Of a stretch of 6,727 nucleotides of DNA, positions 1 to 4,482 are shown piece after piece. Under the pieces are notes generated by a model. That model ran no database searches, was not told the origin of the DNA, and saw only the letters and a program-made list of their open reading frames with translations. The position numbers and the translations under genes are program-made. Each line of letters starts with the position of its first letter. Within the stretch, counting starts at the first letter, position 1. Source of the DNA: Candidatus Nitrosopumilus sp. (GTDB lineage: Archaea > Thermoproteota > Nitrososphaeria > Nitrososphaerales > Nitrosopumilaceae); the NCBI GenBank assembly GCA_030637455.1, contig DAOWGL010000211.1, positions 1 through 6,727 of the forward strand, written 5' to 3'.

Positions 1-242
1 ATGGGAATAATTGCATTTAGTGCTCTGGTCATGGTGTCTCCTGCTTTTCCAAAAGCAACTGAGTAGATGCTTGAATATTTCTCTAAATTGAATGATTTAC
101 CGTTAATTTTGATTTCATTAGGGGTGACAAATTTTTTAATTATATTTTCTGGGTTTGCTGCTTGAAGTCCTGACTCTAAAATTTCTAAACAATCTTTTTT
201 CTTGTCTGTAGTTGCCAAGTCGTCAAAATTTTGAATTATCAT
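1..242 (-). CDS. Glycerate 2-kinase (DUF4147/MOFRL type), N-terminal part, runs off the left edge
   Basis: The minus-strand frame is open from about 251 to the left window edge, so only about 80 N-terminal residues are visible. They resemble the N-terminal domain of DUF4147 glycerate kinases. A helix contains CLEILESGLQAANPE, matching the family pattern of an ALxxGLxAADP-like start, and is followed by a strand-glycine turn YSVAFGKAGDTMTRAL, equivalent to the family's V-G-GKA-x-x-MA segment. Known members phosphorylate D-glycerate with ATP to 2-phosphoglycerate in the cytoplasm, feeding lower glycolysis/gluconeogenesis. Two start codons are possible, ATG at 251 and ATG at 242. I prefer 242 because the TATA-like element centred near 267 then lies about 25 bp upstream, as expected for a leaderless archaeal mRNA. 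The gene diverges from the alcohol dehydrogenase at 295. The catalytic C-terminal domain is outside the window, so substrate specificity cannot be judged. Confidence 0.78.
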   Translation of the reverse strand, partial: MIIQNFDDLATTDKKKDCLEILESGLQAANPENIIKKFVTPNEIKINGKSFNLEKYSSIYSVAFGKAGDTMTRALNAIIP

Positions 243-261
243 GATGTCCATAGGTAATGTA

Positions 262-274
262 AGATATAATAATA
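262..274. promoter_or_regulatory. Shared TATA-like element between divergent genes
   Basis: An AT-only stretch (agatataataataat-like, centred near 268) is the only TATA-like element between the minus-strand start at 242 and the plus-strand start at 295. It lies about 26 bp from both starts, the normal archaeal TATA-to-TSS distance. Both mRNAs would then be leaderless or nearly so. Sharing of one element by both directions is inferred from spacing only. Confidence 0.5.
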
Positions 275-294
275 ATCAATGATGTCTTTGATTT

Positions 295-1239
295 ATGCAA
301 ACAGTACGCATTCCAAAAGTTATCAACTTTGGAGAAAATGCACTTGGTGAAACAGAGTATCCAAAAAATGCCCTAGTTGTCACAACCGTTCCGCCAGCAC
401 TATCTGACAAATGGTTAGCAAGAATGGGTATCCAGGATTACATGTTGTATGACCAAGTAAAACCTGAACCATCAATTGACGATGTCAATACTGTTATTTC
501 AAAATACAAAGACAAAAACCCATCATGTCTAATTGGACTTGGTGGTGGAAGTTCAATGGATGTAGTAAAATATGCTGCACCTGAGCTGAAAAAAGAAAAA
601 ATCTTGATTCCAACAACATTTGGAACTGGAGCTGAAATGACAACTTATTGCGTTCTGAAATTTGATGGTAAAAAGAAATTGTTACGTGAAGACAAATTTT
701 TAGCTGACATGGCTGTAGTCGATTCATACTTTATGGATGGCACTCCAGAACAAGTCTTGAAAAATTCTGTCTGTGATGCATGTGCTCAAGCAACTGAAGG
801 CTATGATAGCAAACTCGGTAATGACTTGACCAGGACTTTATGCAAACAAGCATTTGATATTCTGTATGATGCAATTATGAATGACAAACCAGAAAACTAT
901 CCATATGGATCAATGTTGTCTGGAATGGGCTTTGGTAATTGTTCTACAACTCTGGGACATGCATTGTCCTATGTGTTCTCAAATGAGGGTGTACCACATG
1001 GATTTTCATTATCCTCGTGTACCACCGTTGCACACAAACATAACAAATCAATCTTCTATGATAGATTCAAAGAGGCTATGGCAAAATTAGGCTTTGATAA
1101 ACTAGAACTCAAAGCTGATATTTCAGAAGCTGCAGACACTGTAATGACCGATAAAGGACATTTGGATCCAAATCCAATCCCAATATCAAAAGATGATGTC
1201 GTAAAGTGTCTTGAAGATATCAATGCAGGCAACTTGTAA
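295..1239 (+). CDS. Compact iron-type alcohol dehydrogenase; candidate malonic (or related) semialdehyde reductase
   Basis: This is a 314-aa Fe-ADH/dehydroquinate synthase-superfamily enzyme expected to reduce a small aldehyde with NAD(P)H. The Rossmann-like half carries GGGSSMD (residues 83-89, dinucleotide phosphate binding) and PTTFGTGAE (106-114). The metal-binding half has D161 in CDACAQATEGY, H222 in TTLGHALSY and H235 in VPHGFSLS, at the usual spacing. The second canonical histidine (D-x3-H) is glutamine here (Q165), so the ligand set would be D-Q-H-H or a three-ligand site. The protein is about 65 residues shorter than typical 380-aa members. The C-terminal DPNPIPISKDD segment matches the family's usual NPR-x-hydrophobic ending, so it looks compact rather than truncated. 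Thaumarchaea use an Fe-ADH-family malonic semialdehyde reductase (Nmar_1110) in the 3-hydroxypropionate/4-hydroxybutyrate cycle. Whether this gene is that enzyme, a paralogue, or acts with the neighbouring glycerate kinase is not decided by sequence. The ATG at 295 is favoured by the TATA element 26 bp upstream. Confidence 0.85.
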   Translation: MQTVRIPKVINFGENALGETEYPKNALVVTTVPPALSDKWLARMGIQDYMLYDQVKPEPSIDDVNTVISKYKDKNPSCLIGLGGGSSMDVVKYAAPELKKEKILIPTTFGTGAEMTTYCVLKFDGKKKLLREDKFLADMAVVDSYFMDGTPEQVLKNSVCDACAQATEGYDSKLGNDLTRTLCKQAFDILYDAIMNDKPENYPYGSMLSGMGFGNCSTTLGHALSYVFSNEGVPHGFSLSSCTTVAHKHNKSIFYDRFKEAMAKLGFDKLELKADISEAADTVMTDKGHLDPNPIPISKDDVVKCLEDINAGNL

Positions 1240-1250
1240 AAAATTCAATA

Positions 1251-1272
1251 TTTTTTACTTTTTTTCTATTTT
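1251..1272 (+). terminator. Oligo-T terminator after the alcohol dehydrogenase
   Basis: Two T-runs (six Ts at 1251-1256, then seven from 1259, followed by T-rich sequence) begin 12 nt after the stop codon. There is no stable hairpin. Archaeal RNA polymerase commonly terminates at such non-template T-tracts. This suggests that the downstream oxidoreductase at 1333 has its own promoter. Confidence 0.6.
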
Positions 1273-1302
1273 ATTGATAAAGTACGAAATTGGCAGCTTG
1301 AT

Positions 1303-1317
1303 GAAACTTTTTATTCT
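1303..1317 (+). promoter_or_regulatory. Weak promoter-like AT element upstream of the luciferase-like gene
   Basis: The stretch gaaactttttattct contains a purine-rich BRE-like GAAAC followed by a TATA-like T/A run, 16-30 bp upstream of the ATG at 1333. The spacing is slightly short for a leaderless start, so the call is tentative. It could imply initiation just inside the annotated 5' end. Confidence 0.3.
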
Positions 1318-1332
1318 AATAATCTAACGTAA

Positions 1333-2445
1333 ATGTACTTGGCTTCAAAACAACTCAAATTTGGTATTCAAAATGGACTAAATGTAGCAAGAGCTGGTTA
1401 TACTGAAGACCAAATATTGACAGCATGTATTCTTGCTGATAAAACTGGTTATGATTCTATTTTTTATATGGACCACACAAATGTCCCACAATGGAAAAAT
1501 GCAATTGTATTAGATCCATGGGTTATGTTGTCTGCAATTGCTGCAGTCACACAGAATGTTGAACTTGGAACTTGTGTCACTGATGCCATAAGACGACATC
1601 CCTCAAACATTGCACTAGCTGCAATTTCACTTGATAGAGTTTCTAAAGGTAGGGCAATTTTAGGAATTGGTGCAGGTGAGGCACAAAATCTAAAAGAATT
1701 TTGTATTCCGTTTGAGAAACCAGTTTCAAAATGGGAAGAACAAATTCAAGTTATTCATAAATTATACGAATCCACTCCTGATAACACAGTTAGCTATGAT
1801 GGTAAATATTACAAATTAGAAGGTGCATGTTTGCAAGCACCACCAATTAGAAAACCACATCCCCCAACATACATGGCGGCAGGTGGTAAACGTACACTTG
1901 CAATGACTGGAAAATTAGGTGATGGTTGGCTACCAATCGGTTATACTCCACCACTCTTTGCAGATCATAAAAAGCAAATTGAAAAATCAATGGATGAAAA
2001 TAATAGAACACAAGAAGAAAAAGACAACTTCCAATTTGCACTTGATATTGATGTGTACTTTTCTGAAGATGCGGAACAATCATGGGCTAAAATGAAAGAA
2101 GCAGTAAAAGTTAGTTTATTCAAGCCTGAAATTTTGAGAGTTCACGGCTTAAAAGAAATAGAAGGATTTGATTTTGTAAAATACTTTACAGAATATTCAA
2201 TGTCAGACCAATCTTGGATTGTAAAGATGAGAGAGGCTGCAACTAAGATGCCTGATGATGTTGCTCGTTCTTCAATTGCACTTGGTACTCCTGAAGATAT
2301 AATCCCTGTATTTGAGAAATTCATGGATGCTGGTGTTAATCACTTTGTAATTAGATTCTGGGGTAAGAATTACTTTGGTTCTATTGACAAATTTGCAACT
2401 CATGTAATGCCTGTATTACGTGAAAAAGCCAAGGCCAAACAATAA
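1333..2445 (+). CDS. LLM-class (luciferase-like) flavin/F420-dependent oxidoreductase, Mer-like
   Basis: This 370-aa protein has the luciferase-like (bacterial luciferase/Mer/Fgd) TIM-barrel pattern. An N-terminal strand KFGIQNG (9-15) is followed by a helix ending at GYDSIFYMDH (39-48), then DPWVMLSAIAAVTQNVELGT (61-80), RRHPSNIALAAISLDRVSKGR (87-107) and the glycine-rich AILGIGAGEAQN (108-119). After these come KPHPPTYMAAGGKRTLAMTG (174-193) and DGW. The C-terminal half has the family's GTPEDIIPVFEKFMDAGVNHFVIRF (about 318-342) before the last barrel strand and helix. Such enzymes move a hydride between F420H2 or FMNH2 and a substrate. Thaumarchaea make F420 but have no methanogenesis, so the frequent label methylenetetrahydromethanopterin reductase describes homology, not proven function. 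At 370 aa it is slightly longer than Mer (about 320-350). It is the last gene before the small-gene block. Confidence 0.85.
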   Translation: MYLASKQLKFGIQNGLNVARAGYTEDQILTACILADKTGYDSIFYMDHTNVPQWKNAIVLDPWVMLSAIAAVTQNVELGTCVTDAIRRHPSNIALAAISLDRVSKGRAILGIGAGEAQNLKEFCIPFEKPVSKWEEQIQVIHKLYESTPDNTVSYDGKYYKLEGACLQAPPIRKPHPPTYMAAGGKRTLAMTGKLGDGWLPIGYTPPLFADHKKQIEKSMDENNRTQEEKDNFQFALDIDVYFSEDAEQSWAKMKEAVKVSLFKPEILRVHGLKEIEGFDFVKYFTEYSMSDQSWIVKMREAATKMPDDVARSSIALGTPEDIIPVFEKFMDAGVNHFVIRFWGKNYFGSIDKFATHVMPVLREKAKAKQ

Positions 2446-2453
2446 GACGTTCT

Positions 2454-2464
2454 TTACTATAACA
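2454..2464 (+). promoter_or_regulatory. TATA-like element for the acidic small-protein gene
   Basis: The element ttactataaca is centred near 2459. A start about 26 bp downstream (near 2485) would leave a leader of about 17-20 nt. That leader contains AGGT (2495-2498), a short Shine-Dalgarno-like match 6 nt before the second ATG (2505) and 3 nt before the first (2502). This mildly favours 2505 as the true start. Confidence 0.4.
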
Positions 2465-2501
2465 TACAGCAAATCATTTAGTTTACTATGTTCTAGGTAC
2501 T

Positions 2502-2735
2502 ATGATGGATGAAGACCTTCCTGAATCTGTAAAAAAATGCCTTGATATTTTAGAAGAAAATGTTGGTATTTTAGCAAATCTAGAGTATGATTTAGATGAT
2601 GAAAAGGAAGATGAATTAACTCCTGATATGGAATTACACAATCTTTATGATATGACTGAAGATGTGGCAGAATCTGCTAAACTAAAACGGGCAGAATCTA
2701 ATTTTTCAAGACGTCAATCTGAAGACTCTCTATGA
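2502..2735 (+). CDS. Acidic small protein of unknown function
   Basis: I do not recognise a family. The 77-aa product (76 aa if translation begins at the second ATG, 2505) is rich in Asp and Glu over its first 60 residues and becomes basic only near the end (KLKRAESNFSRRQ). Residues 7-25 (PESVKKCLDILEENVGILA) look like an amphipathic helix. The segment EYDLDDEKEDELTPDMELHN (28-47) is strongly acidic and probably exposed. There is no signal peptide or membrane segment. It may be a protein-binding or nucleic-acid-mimic-like cytoplasmic peptide, but nothing in the sequence proves this. Its last 6 nt overlap the end of the convergent winged-helix-like gene. The helix motif V-K-K-x-L-D-x-L-E-E recurs in that convergent neighbour. 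Codon use matches the flanking genes, which supports a real gene. Confidence 0.65.
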   Translation: MMDEDLPESVKKCLDILEENVGILANLEYDLDDEKEDELTPDMELHNLYDMTEDVAESAKLKRAESNFSRRQSEDSL

Positions 2736-3143
2736 TTTATGTGGTCTTTTTCTTTTTGTAATTGCTTTTGAATTACGTCTGTTTTTCTGCTTTTCTATTC
2801 TTTTTCTAGTTCGTTCTGTTGCATTAGTTGAACCTTGAATAATTTTTGTTTTACTTCCATCCTTTAACATTATTTGTTTACCTTTGAATCTAAACTCTAC
2901 ATCTCTGCATTTGATGTAATATCTTTTGAGGCAGAAAAATATTCTATTATTGGTTCCATGCATTTCTTTAACTTCTTTTGATTTTTTTAATTCATTGAGG
3001 ATATTTCGAAGCAATCCTTTGTCAATGTCTGTAATTCTATGTAGTTCTCTAAACCAGATGAATTTTGATGCTGAACCCCATTCTTCTAGAAGATCTAAAG
3101 TTTTCTTGACCGCCTCATCTCTTTCTTCGTCCACTTCACTCAT
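2730..3143 (-). CDS. Winged-helix-like protein with a basic C-terminal tail (putative nucleic-acid-binding)
   Basis: This 137-aa protein matches no family I can name with certainty. Residues 11-72 read as a winged helix-turn-helix. Helix AVKKTLDLLEEW (11-22) is followed by SKFIWFRELHRIT (26-38), then a recognition-like helix DKGLLRNILNELKKSKEV (41-58), then a wing-like GTNNRIFFCLK (63-73). The middle, DVEFRFKGKQIML, is beta-rich. The last 28 residues (from ERTRKRIEKQK to KRKRPHKS) are strongly basic and probably disordered, as in DNA- or RNA-binding tails. ATG 3143 is chosen because a TAAATTTA element lies 24 bp upstream, giving a leaderless mRNA. The opposite strand also holds an open frame (2926-3201), but its Ser/Phe/Leu-rich product looks like an antisense shadow. 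The gene could be a local regulator or a structural nucleic-acid-binding protein; no target is visible. Confidence 0.7.
   Translation of the reverse strand: MSEVDEERDEAVKKTLDLLEEWGSASKFIWFRELHRITDIDKGLLRNILNELKKSKEVKEMHGTNNRIFFCLKRYYIKCRDVEFRFKGKQIMLKDGSKTKIIQGSTNATERTRKRIEKQKNRRNSKAITKRKRPHKS
2747..2758 (+). terminator. T-tract likely terminating the acidic small-protein gene
   Basis: The run tttttctttttg begins 11 nt after the stop codon at 2735. It lies inside the antisense gene, where the same bases encode the Lys/Arg-rich C-terminus. The terminator role is inferred from the usual archaeal oligo-T rule. Confidence 0.45.
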
Positions 3144-3163
3144 TTCATATGTTGAATTAATCC

Positions 3164-3171
3164 TAAATTTA
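3164..3171 (-). promoter_or_regulatory. TATA-like element for the winged-helix-like gene
   Basis: The perfectly palindromic octamer taaattta is centred 24 bp upstream of the ATG at 3143. This is the usual archaeal spacing for a leaderless transcript. It is symmetric, so it could also be read toward the plus-strand small ORFs downstream, but the distance to the ATG at 3185 is only about 18 bp. Confidence 0.5.
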
Positions 3172-3184
3172 GCAATTTACATTA

Positions 3185-3280
3185 ATGGAGAATTTGGATG
3201 AAAAAAGTCAAGTTTTAGAATGTTGTTTGCTTTTGATTATTTTTGTAATAACACTTTATGGGCACAGAATTCAAAACTGA
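3185..3280 (+). CDS. Possible 31-aa single-span membrane peptide
   Basis: A short ORF encodes an acidic N-terminus (MENLDEKSQVLE), a hydrophobic run CCLLLIIFVITLYG (residues 13-26) long enough to be a short membrane segment, and a basic end (HRIQN). The charge arrangement would place the C-terminus inside. It overlaps the next small ORF by 23 nt in another frame, so at most one of the two is likely to be a typical gene unless they are translationally coupled. There is no good TATA element at the expected distance and no clear ribosome-binding site. I list it because the spacer is otherwise unexplained; it may be chance. Confidence 0.22.
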   Translation: MENLDEKSQVLECCLLLIIFVITLYGHRIQN

Positions 3281-3350
3281 ATGCAATGAATTAGAATGTA
3301 GAATCTTGGAAATTAAGGCTATGGCCAAAGAACTAGAAGAAGAAGATTGA
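3258..3350 (+). CDS. Possible 30-aa charged helical peptide
   Basis: This ORF is too short for routine gene finding. It encodes a 30-aa peptide, MGTEFKTECNELECRILEIK followed by AMAKELEEED. It reads as one amphipathic, coiled-coil-like helix with two cysteines (positions 9 and 14) and an acidic end. Codons (GAA, AAA, TTA, AGA) match the neighbours. A stop codon lies three codons upstream in frame, so ATG 3258 is the natural start. A T/A-rich promoter-like stretch (ttttgattattttt) is centred about 22-26 bp upstream. It ends 2 nt before the convergent 74-aa gene, the same tail-to-tail arrangement as the pairs on either side, which makes it more credible than its overlapping partner at 3185. The function is unknown. 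Confidence 0.4.
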   Translation: MGTEFKTECNELECRILEIKAMAKELEEED

Positions 3351-3352
3351 AT

Positions 3353-3577
3353 TTATCTCTTTGATTTTGATTTTCTTTCTTTAATTCTAGATTTTGTTAC
3401 TTTAACTGATTGTTTTTGATTATTCTCCATTTTGTTTGCTATGGAATCAATTTGTTTGATGATTTTTCCTTGTAATTCTGGAGAATTGGTTTTTAATAAT
3501 TTTGATTTTAATTTTTTTAATTGATTGGAATATCCTTGAAAATCATCCCTTAATTCATTAAGATATGGATCATCCAT
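3353..3577 (-). CDS. Small helical protein with Lys/Arg-rich tail, unknown function
   Basis: This 74-aa protein is unlike any family I recognise. The first 55 residues (MDDPYLNELRDDFQGYSNQL onward) form one or two long charged helices with coiled-coil character: leucines spaced in LKKLKSKLLK, then ELQGKIIKQIDSIANKM. The last 20 residues are almost all polar or basic (SVKVTKSRIKERKSKSKR) and suggest contact with nucleic acid or an acidic partner. There are no membrane segments or cysteines. ATG 3577 is supported by a TATA-like element (taaaata on this strand) about 25 bp upstream, which predicts a leaderless mRNA. It converges on the 30-aa ORF and diverges from the FMN split-barrel gene. Codon use matches its neighbours. 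I am fairly confident it is a gene but cannot name its role. Confidence 0.6.
   Translation of the reverse strand: MDDPYLNELRDDFQGYSNQLKKLKSKLLKTNSPELQGKIIKQIDSIANKMENNQKQSVKVTKSRIKERKSKSKR
3359..3383 (+). terminator. T-rich tract downstream of the 30-aa ORF
   Basis: Several runs of three to four Ts (tttgattttgattttctttc) begin 9 nt after the stop at 3350. They lie within the Lys/Arg-rich 3' end of the opposing gene. They would serve as an archaeal oligo-T terminator if the short ORF is transcribed. Confidence 0.3.
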
Positions 3578-3598
3578 GATGATTTTTTATTTCCCTTG

Positions 3599-3605
3599 TA
3601 TTTTA
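3599..3605 (-). promoter_or_regulatory. TATA-like element for the 74-aa gene
   Basis: On the minus strand this reads taaaata, centred about 25 bp upstream of the ATG at 3577, fitting leaderless transcription. It is immediately followed by the GGGT-N6-ACCC inverted repeat and then by the opposing promoter. Confidence 0.45.
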
Positions 3606-3606
3606 G

Positions 3607-3620
3607 GGGTTTCTATACCC
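3607..3620. repeat. Short inverted repeat between divergent promoters (possible operator)
   Basis: GGGT and ACCC are separated by six bases (ttctat) and lie between the two TATA-like elements of the divergent genes at 3577 and 3655. It is the only GC-rich patch in a very AT-rich spacer. A regulator bound here could affect both genes. The arms are only 4 bp, so chance is quite possible. Confidence 0.3.
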
Positions 3621-3623
3621 TGG

Positions 3624-3636
3624 ATTTATAATATTA
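3624..3636 (+). promoter_or_regulatory. TATA box for the FMN split-barrel gene
   Basis: The element atttataatatta is centred about 26 bp before the ATG at 3655. It is one of the best TATA matches in the window and predicts a leaderless mRNA starting at or next to the ATG. Confidence 0.6.
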
Positions 3637-3654
3637 TTTCACGTAAATTTACTA

Positions 3655-4287
3655 ATGCAGTTAACTGGAATTCTTCAAATTAAATCATATGAAAAAGTAA
3701 AAGAATTTCTGAATGAAGAGCATGTTGGACGGGTAGCAAGTATTGATGTAAATGGATTCCCTCAAATCATTCCAATGAATTTTGTATTTCTAAATGATGC
3801 AGTTTACATGCATTCTCATGTAAAGGGTGAGAAATTAGATAATATTACAAGAAACAACAAGGTTGGTTTTGAAGCTGACCGAGAACTAGAATTTTTACCA
3901 TCTTATTTTGAAGATCCACATAATGCATCTCTAGCTGATACATTGTACATCAGTGTTGTAATCAAAGGAGTTGCTTCTTTTGTATCTGATAGAGAAGAAA
4001 AAACTCTTGCACTAAATGGATTGATGAAAAAATATCAACCTGAGGGCCAGTATGATCCAATTCAATCTGAAATGCGTGTATTAGATGCTGTAAGTGTGTT
4101 CAAAGTAACTCCTCAAACATTACATGGTAAATACAAAATAGGTCAACATATGAGGTCTGAAAGCAGATTGGATTTAGCACAAAAAATTCTAGAGAAAAAC
4201 TCTCCCTCTGCCATTGAAACTTTGAAAATTATGGGTTTTGATGTTACTGAATCCGGTTTAAAGATGATTGACGAGCCTGTATGGTAA
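3655..4287 (+). CDS. Pyridoxamine 5'-phosphate oxidase-like FMN-binding split-barrel protein
   Basis: The 210-aa protein has the split-barrel flavin-binding fold of the PNPOx-like/NimA group. The diagnostic region is EEHVGRVASIDVNGFPQIIP (21-40), followed by MNFVFLNDAVYMHSHVKGEK (41-60) and LDNITRNNKVGFEAD (61-75). This matches the family order: L-G-R-hydrophobic strand, P-x-x-x-P-hydrophobic, Y/F-H-S, G-x-K-L-x-x-hydrophobic-x-x-N-x-x-V-x-F. A further strand pair, YISVVIKGVASFVSD (98-112), and a late VSVFKVTPQTLHGKY (146-160) complete the barrel. Residues 161-210 are a helical extension beyond the core. Relatives bind FMN, or sometimes F420 or haem, and reduce small molecules, often as dimers. 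The substrate here is unknown, and true pyridoxine synthesis is unlikely on this evidence alone. A strong TATA element upstream supports ATG 3655. Confidence 0.8.
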   Translation: MQLTGILQIKSYEKVKEFLNEEHVGRVASIDVNGFPQIIPMNFVFLNDAVYMHSHVKGEKLDNITRNNKVGFEADRELEFLPSYFEDPHNASLADTLYISVVIKGVASFVSDREEKTLALNGLMKKYQPEGQYDPIQSEMRVLDAVSVFKVTPQTLHGKYKIGQHMRSESRLDLAQKILEKNSPSAIETLKIMGFDVTESGLKMIDEPVW

Positions 4288-4292
4288 GTTTT

Positions 4293-4322
4293 GGATAAAT
4301 TTAATTTAGTGTTATTTTATCC
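4293..4322. terminator. Hairpin-forming inverted repeat between convergent genes
   Basis: GGATAAA (4293-4299) pairs exactly with TTTATCC (4316-4322) across a 16-nt loop. It starts 5 nt after the stop codon at 4287 and ends 1 nt before the opposing stop codon at 4323-4325. It could act as a weak two-way transcript end. Archaea rarely need hairpins, and the stem is AT-rich. Confidence 0.3.
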
Positions 4323-4475
4323 TTAAAATCCAAATCTGTTTTTTTTAGTTTCTGCTTTTAATTTTTCAAGAAAATTGTTTGTTTTTATTGCCAAATCTAT
4401 CATAACTTCTTGCTGGGTTTCTTTGAGGTCTTTTTTAGTATCCTCTTGATTTTCCTTTTTAAGAGCATCATCCAT
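4323..4475 (-). CDS. 50-aa charged helical peptide, unknown function
   Basis: This short minus-strand ORF fills an otherwise gene-free stretch of about 300 bases between the FMN split-barrel gene and uvrB. It encodes 50 residues: a very charged, Lys/Glu/Gln-rich first half (MDDALKKENQEDTKKDLKET), an amphipathic helix (QQEVMIDLAIKTNNFLEKLK), and a basic end (AETKKNRFGF). The whole could form one long helix. It resembles the 74-aa neighbour in starting with MDD and in having charged helices and a basic end, but there is no clear alignment. ATG 4475 has a TATA-like tattaaat 27 bp upstream, within a 22-bp palindrome that may be its operator. It converges on the preceding gene with a 35-nt gap, as in the other small-gene pairs. 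Codon use supports translation. The function is unknown. Confidence 0.5.
   Translation of the reverse strand: MDDALKKENQEDTKKDLKETQQEVMIDLAIKTNNFLEKLKAETKKNRFGF
4339..4346 (+). terminator. T8 tract terminating the FMN split-barrel gene
   Basis: Eight consecutive Ts begin 51 nt downstream of the stop codon at 4287. They lie inside the opposing 50-aa gene, where they encode the KKN segment of its basic tail. An oligo-T tract of this length is a typical archaeal termination signal. Confidence 0.5.
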
Positions 4476-4482
4476 AATAAAT

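Noticed and set aside
494..2324. Open frames inside the alcohol dehydrogenase and luciferase-like genes (minus 494-727, plus 881-1090, minus 1847-2083, minus 2142-2324)
   Set aside because: They lie wholly inside strongly recognisable genes. Their products show no domain pattern.
2484..2504. Direct repeat TACTATG (2484-2490 and 2498-2504), including an earlier ATG at 2488
   Set aside because: The first ATG reads only one codon before TAG. A 7-bp AT-rich repeat is likely by chance here.
2926..3201. A 91-aa plus-strand open frame antisense to the winged-helix-like gene
   Set aside because: Its Ser/Phe/Leu-rich product is typical of antisense reading of a Lys/Glu-rich gene. The minus-strand frame has the better promoter, start and protein character.
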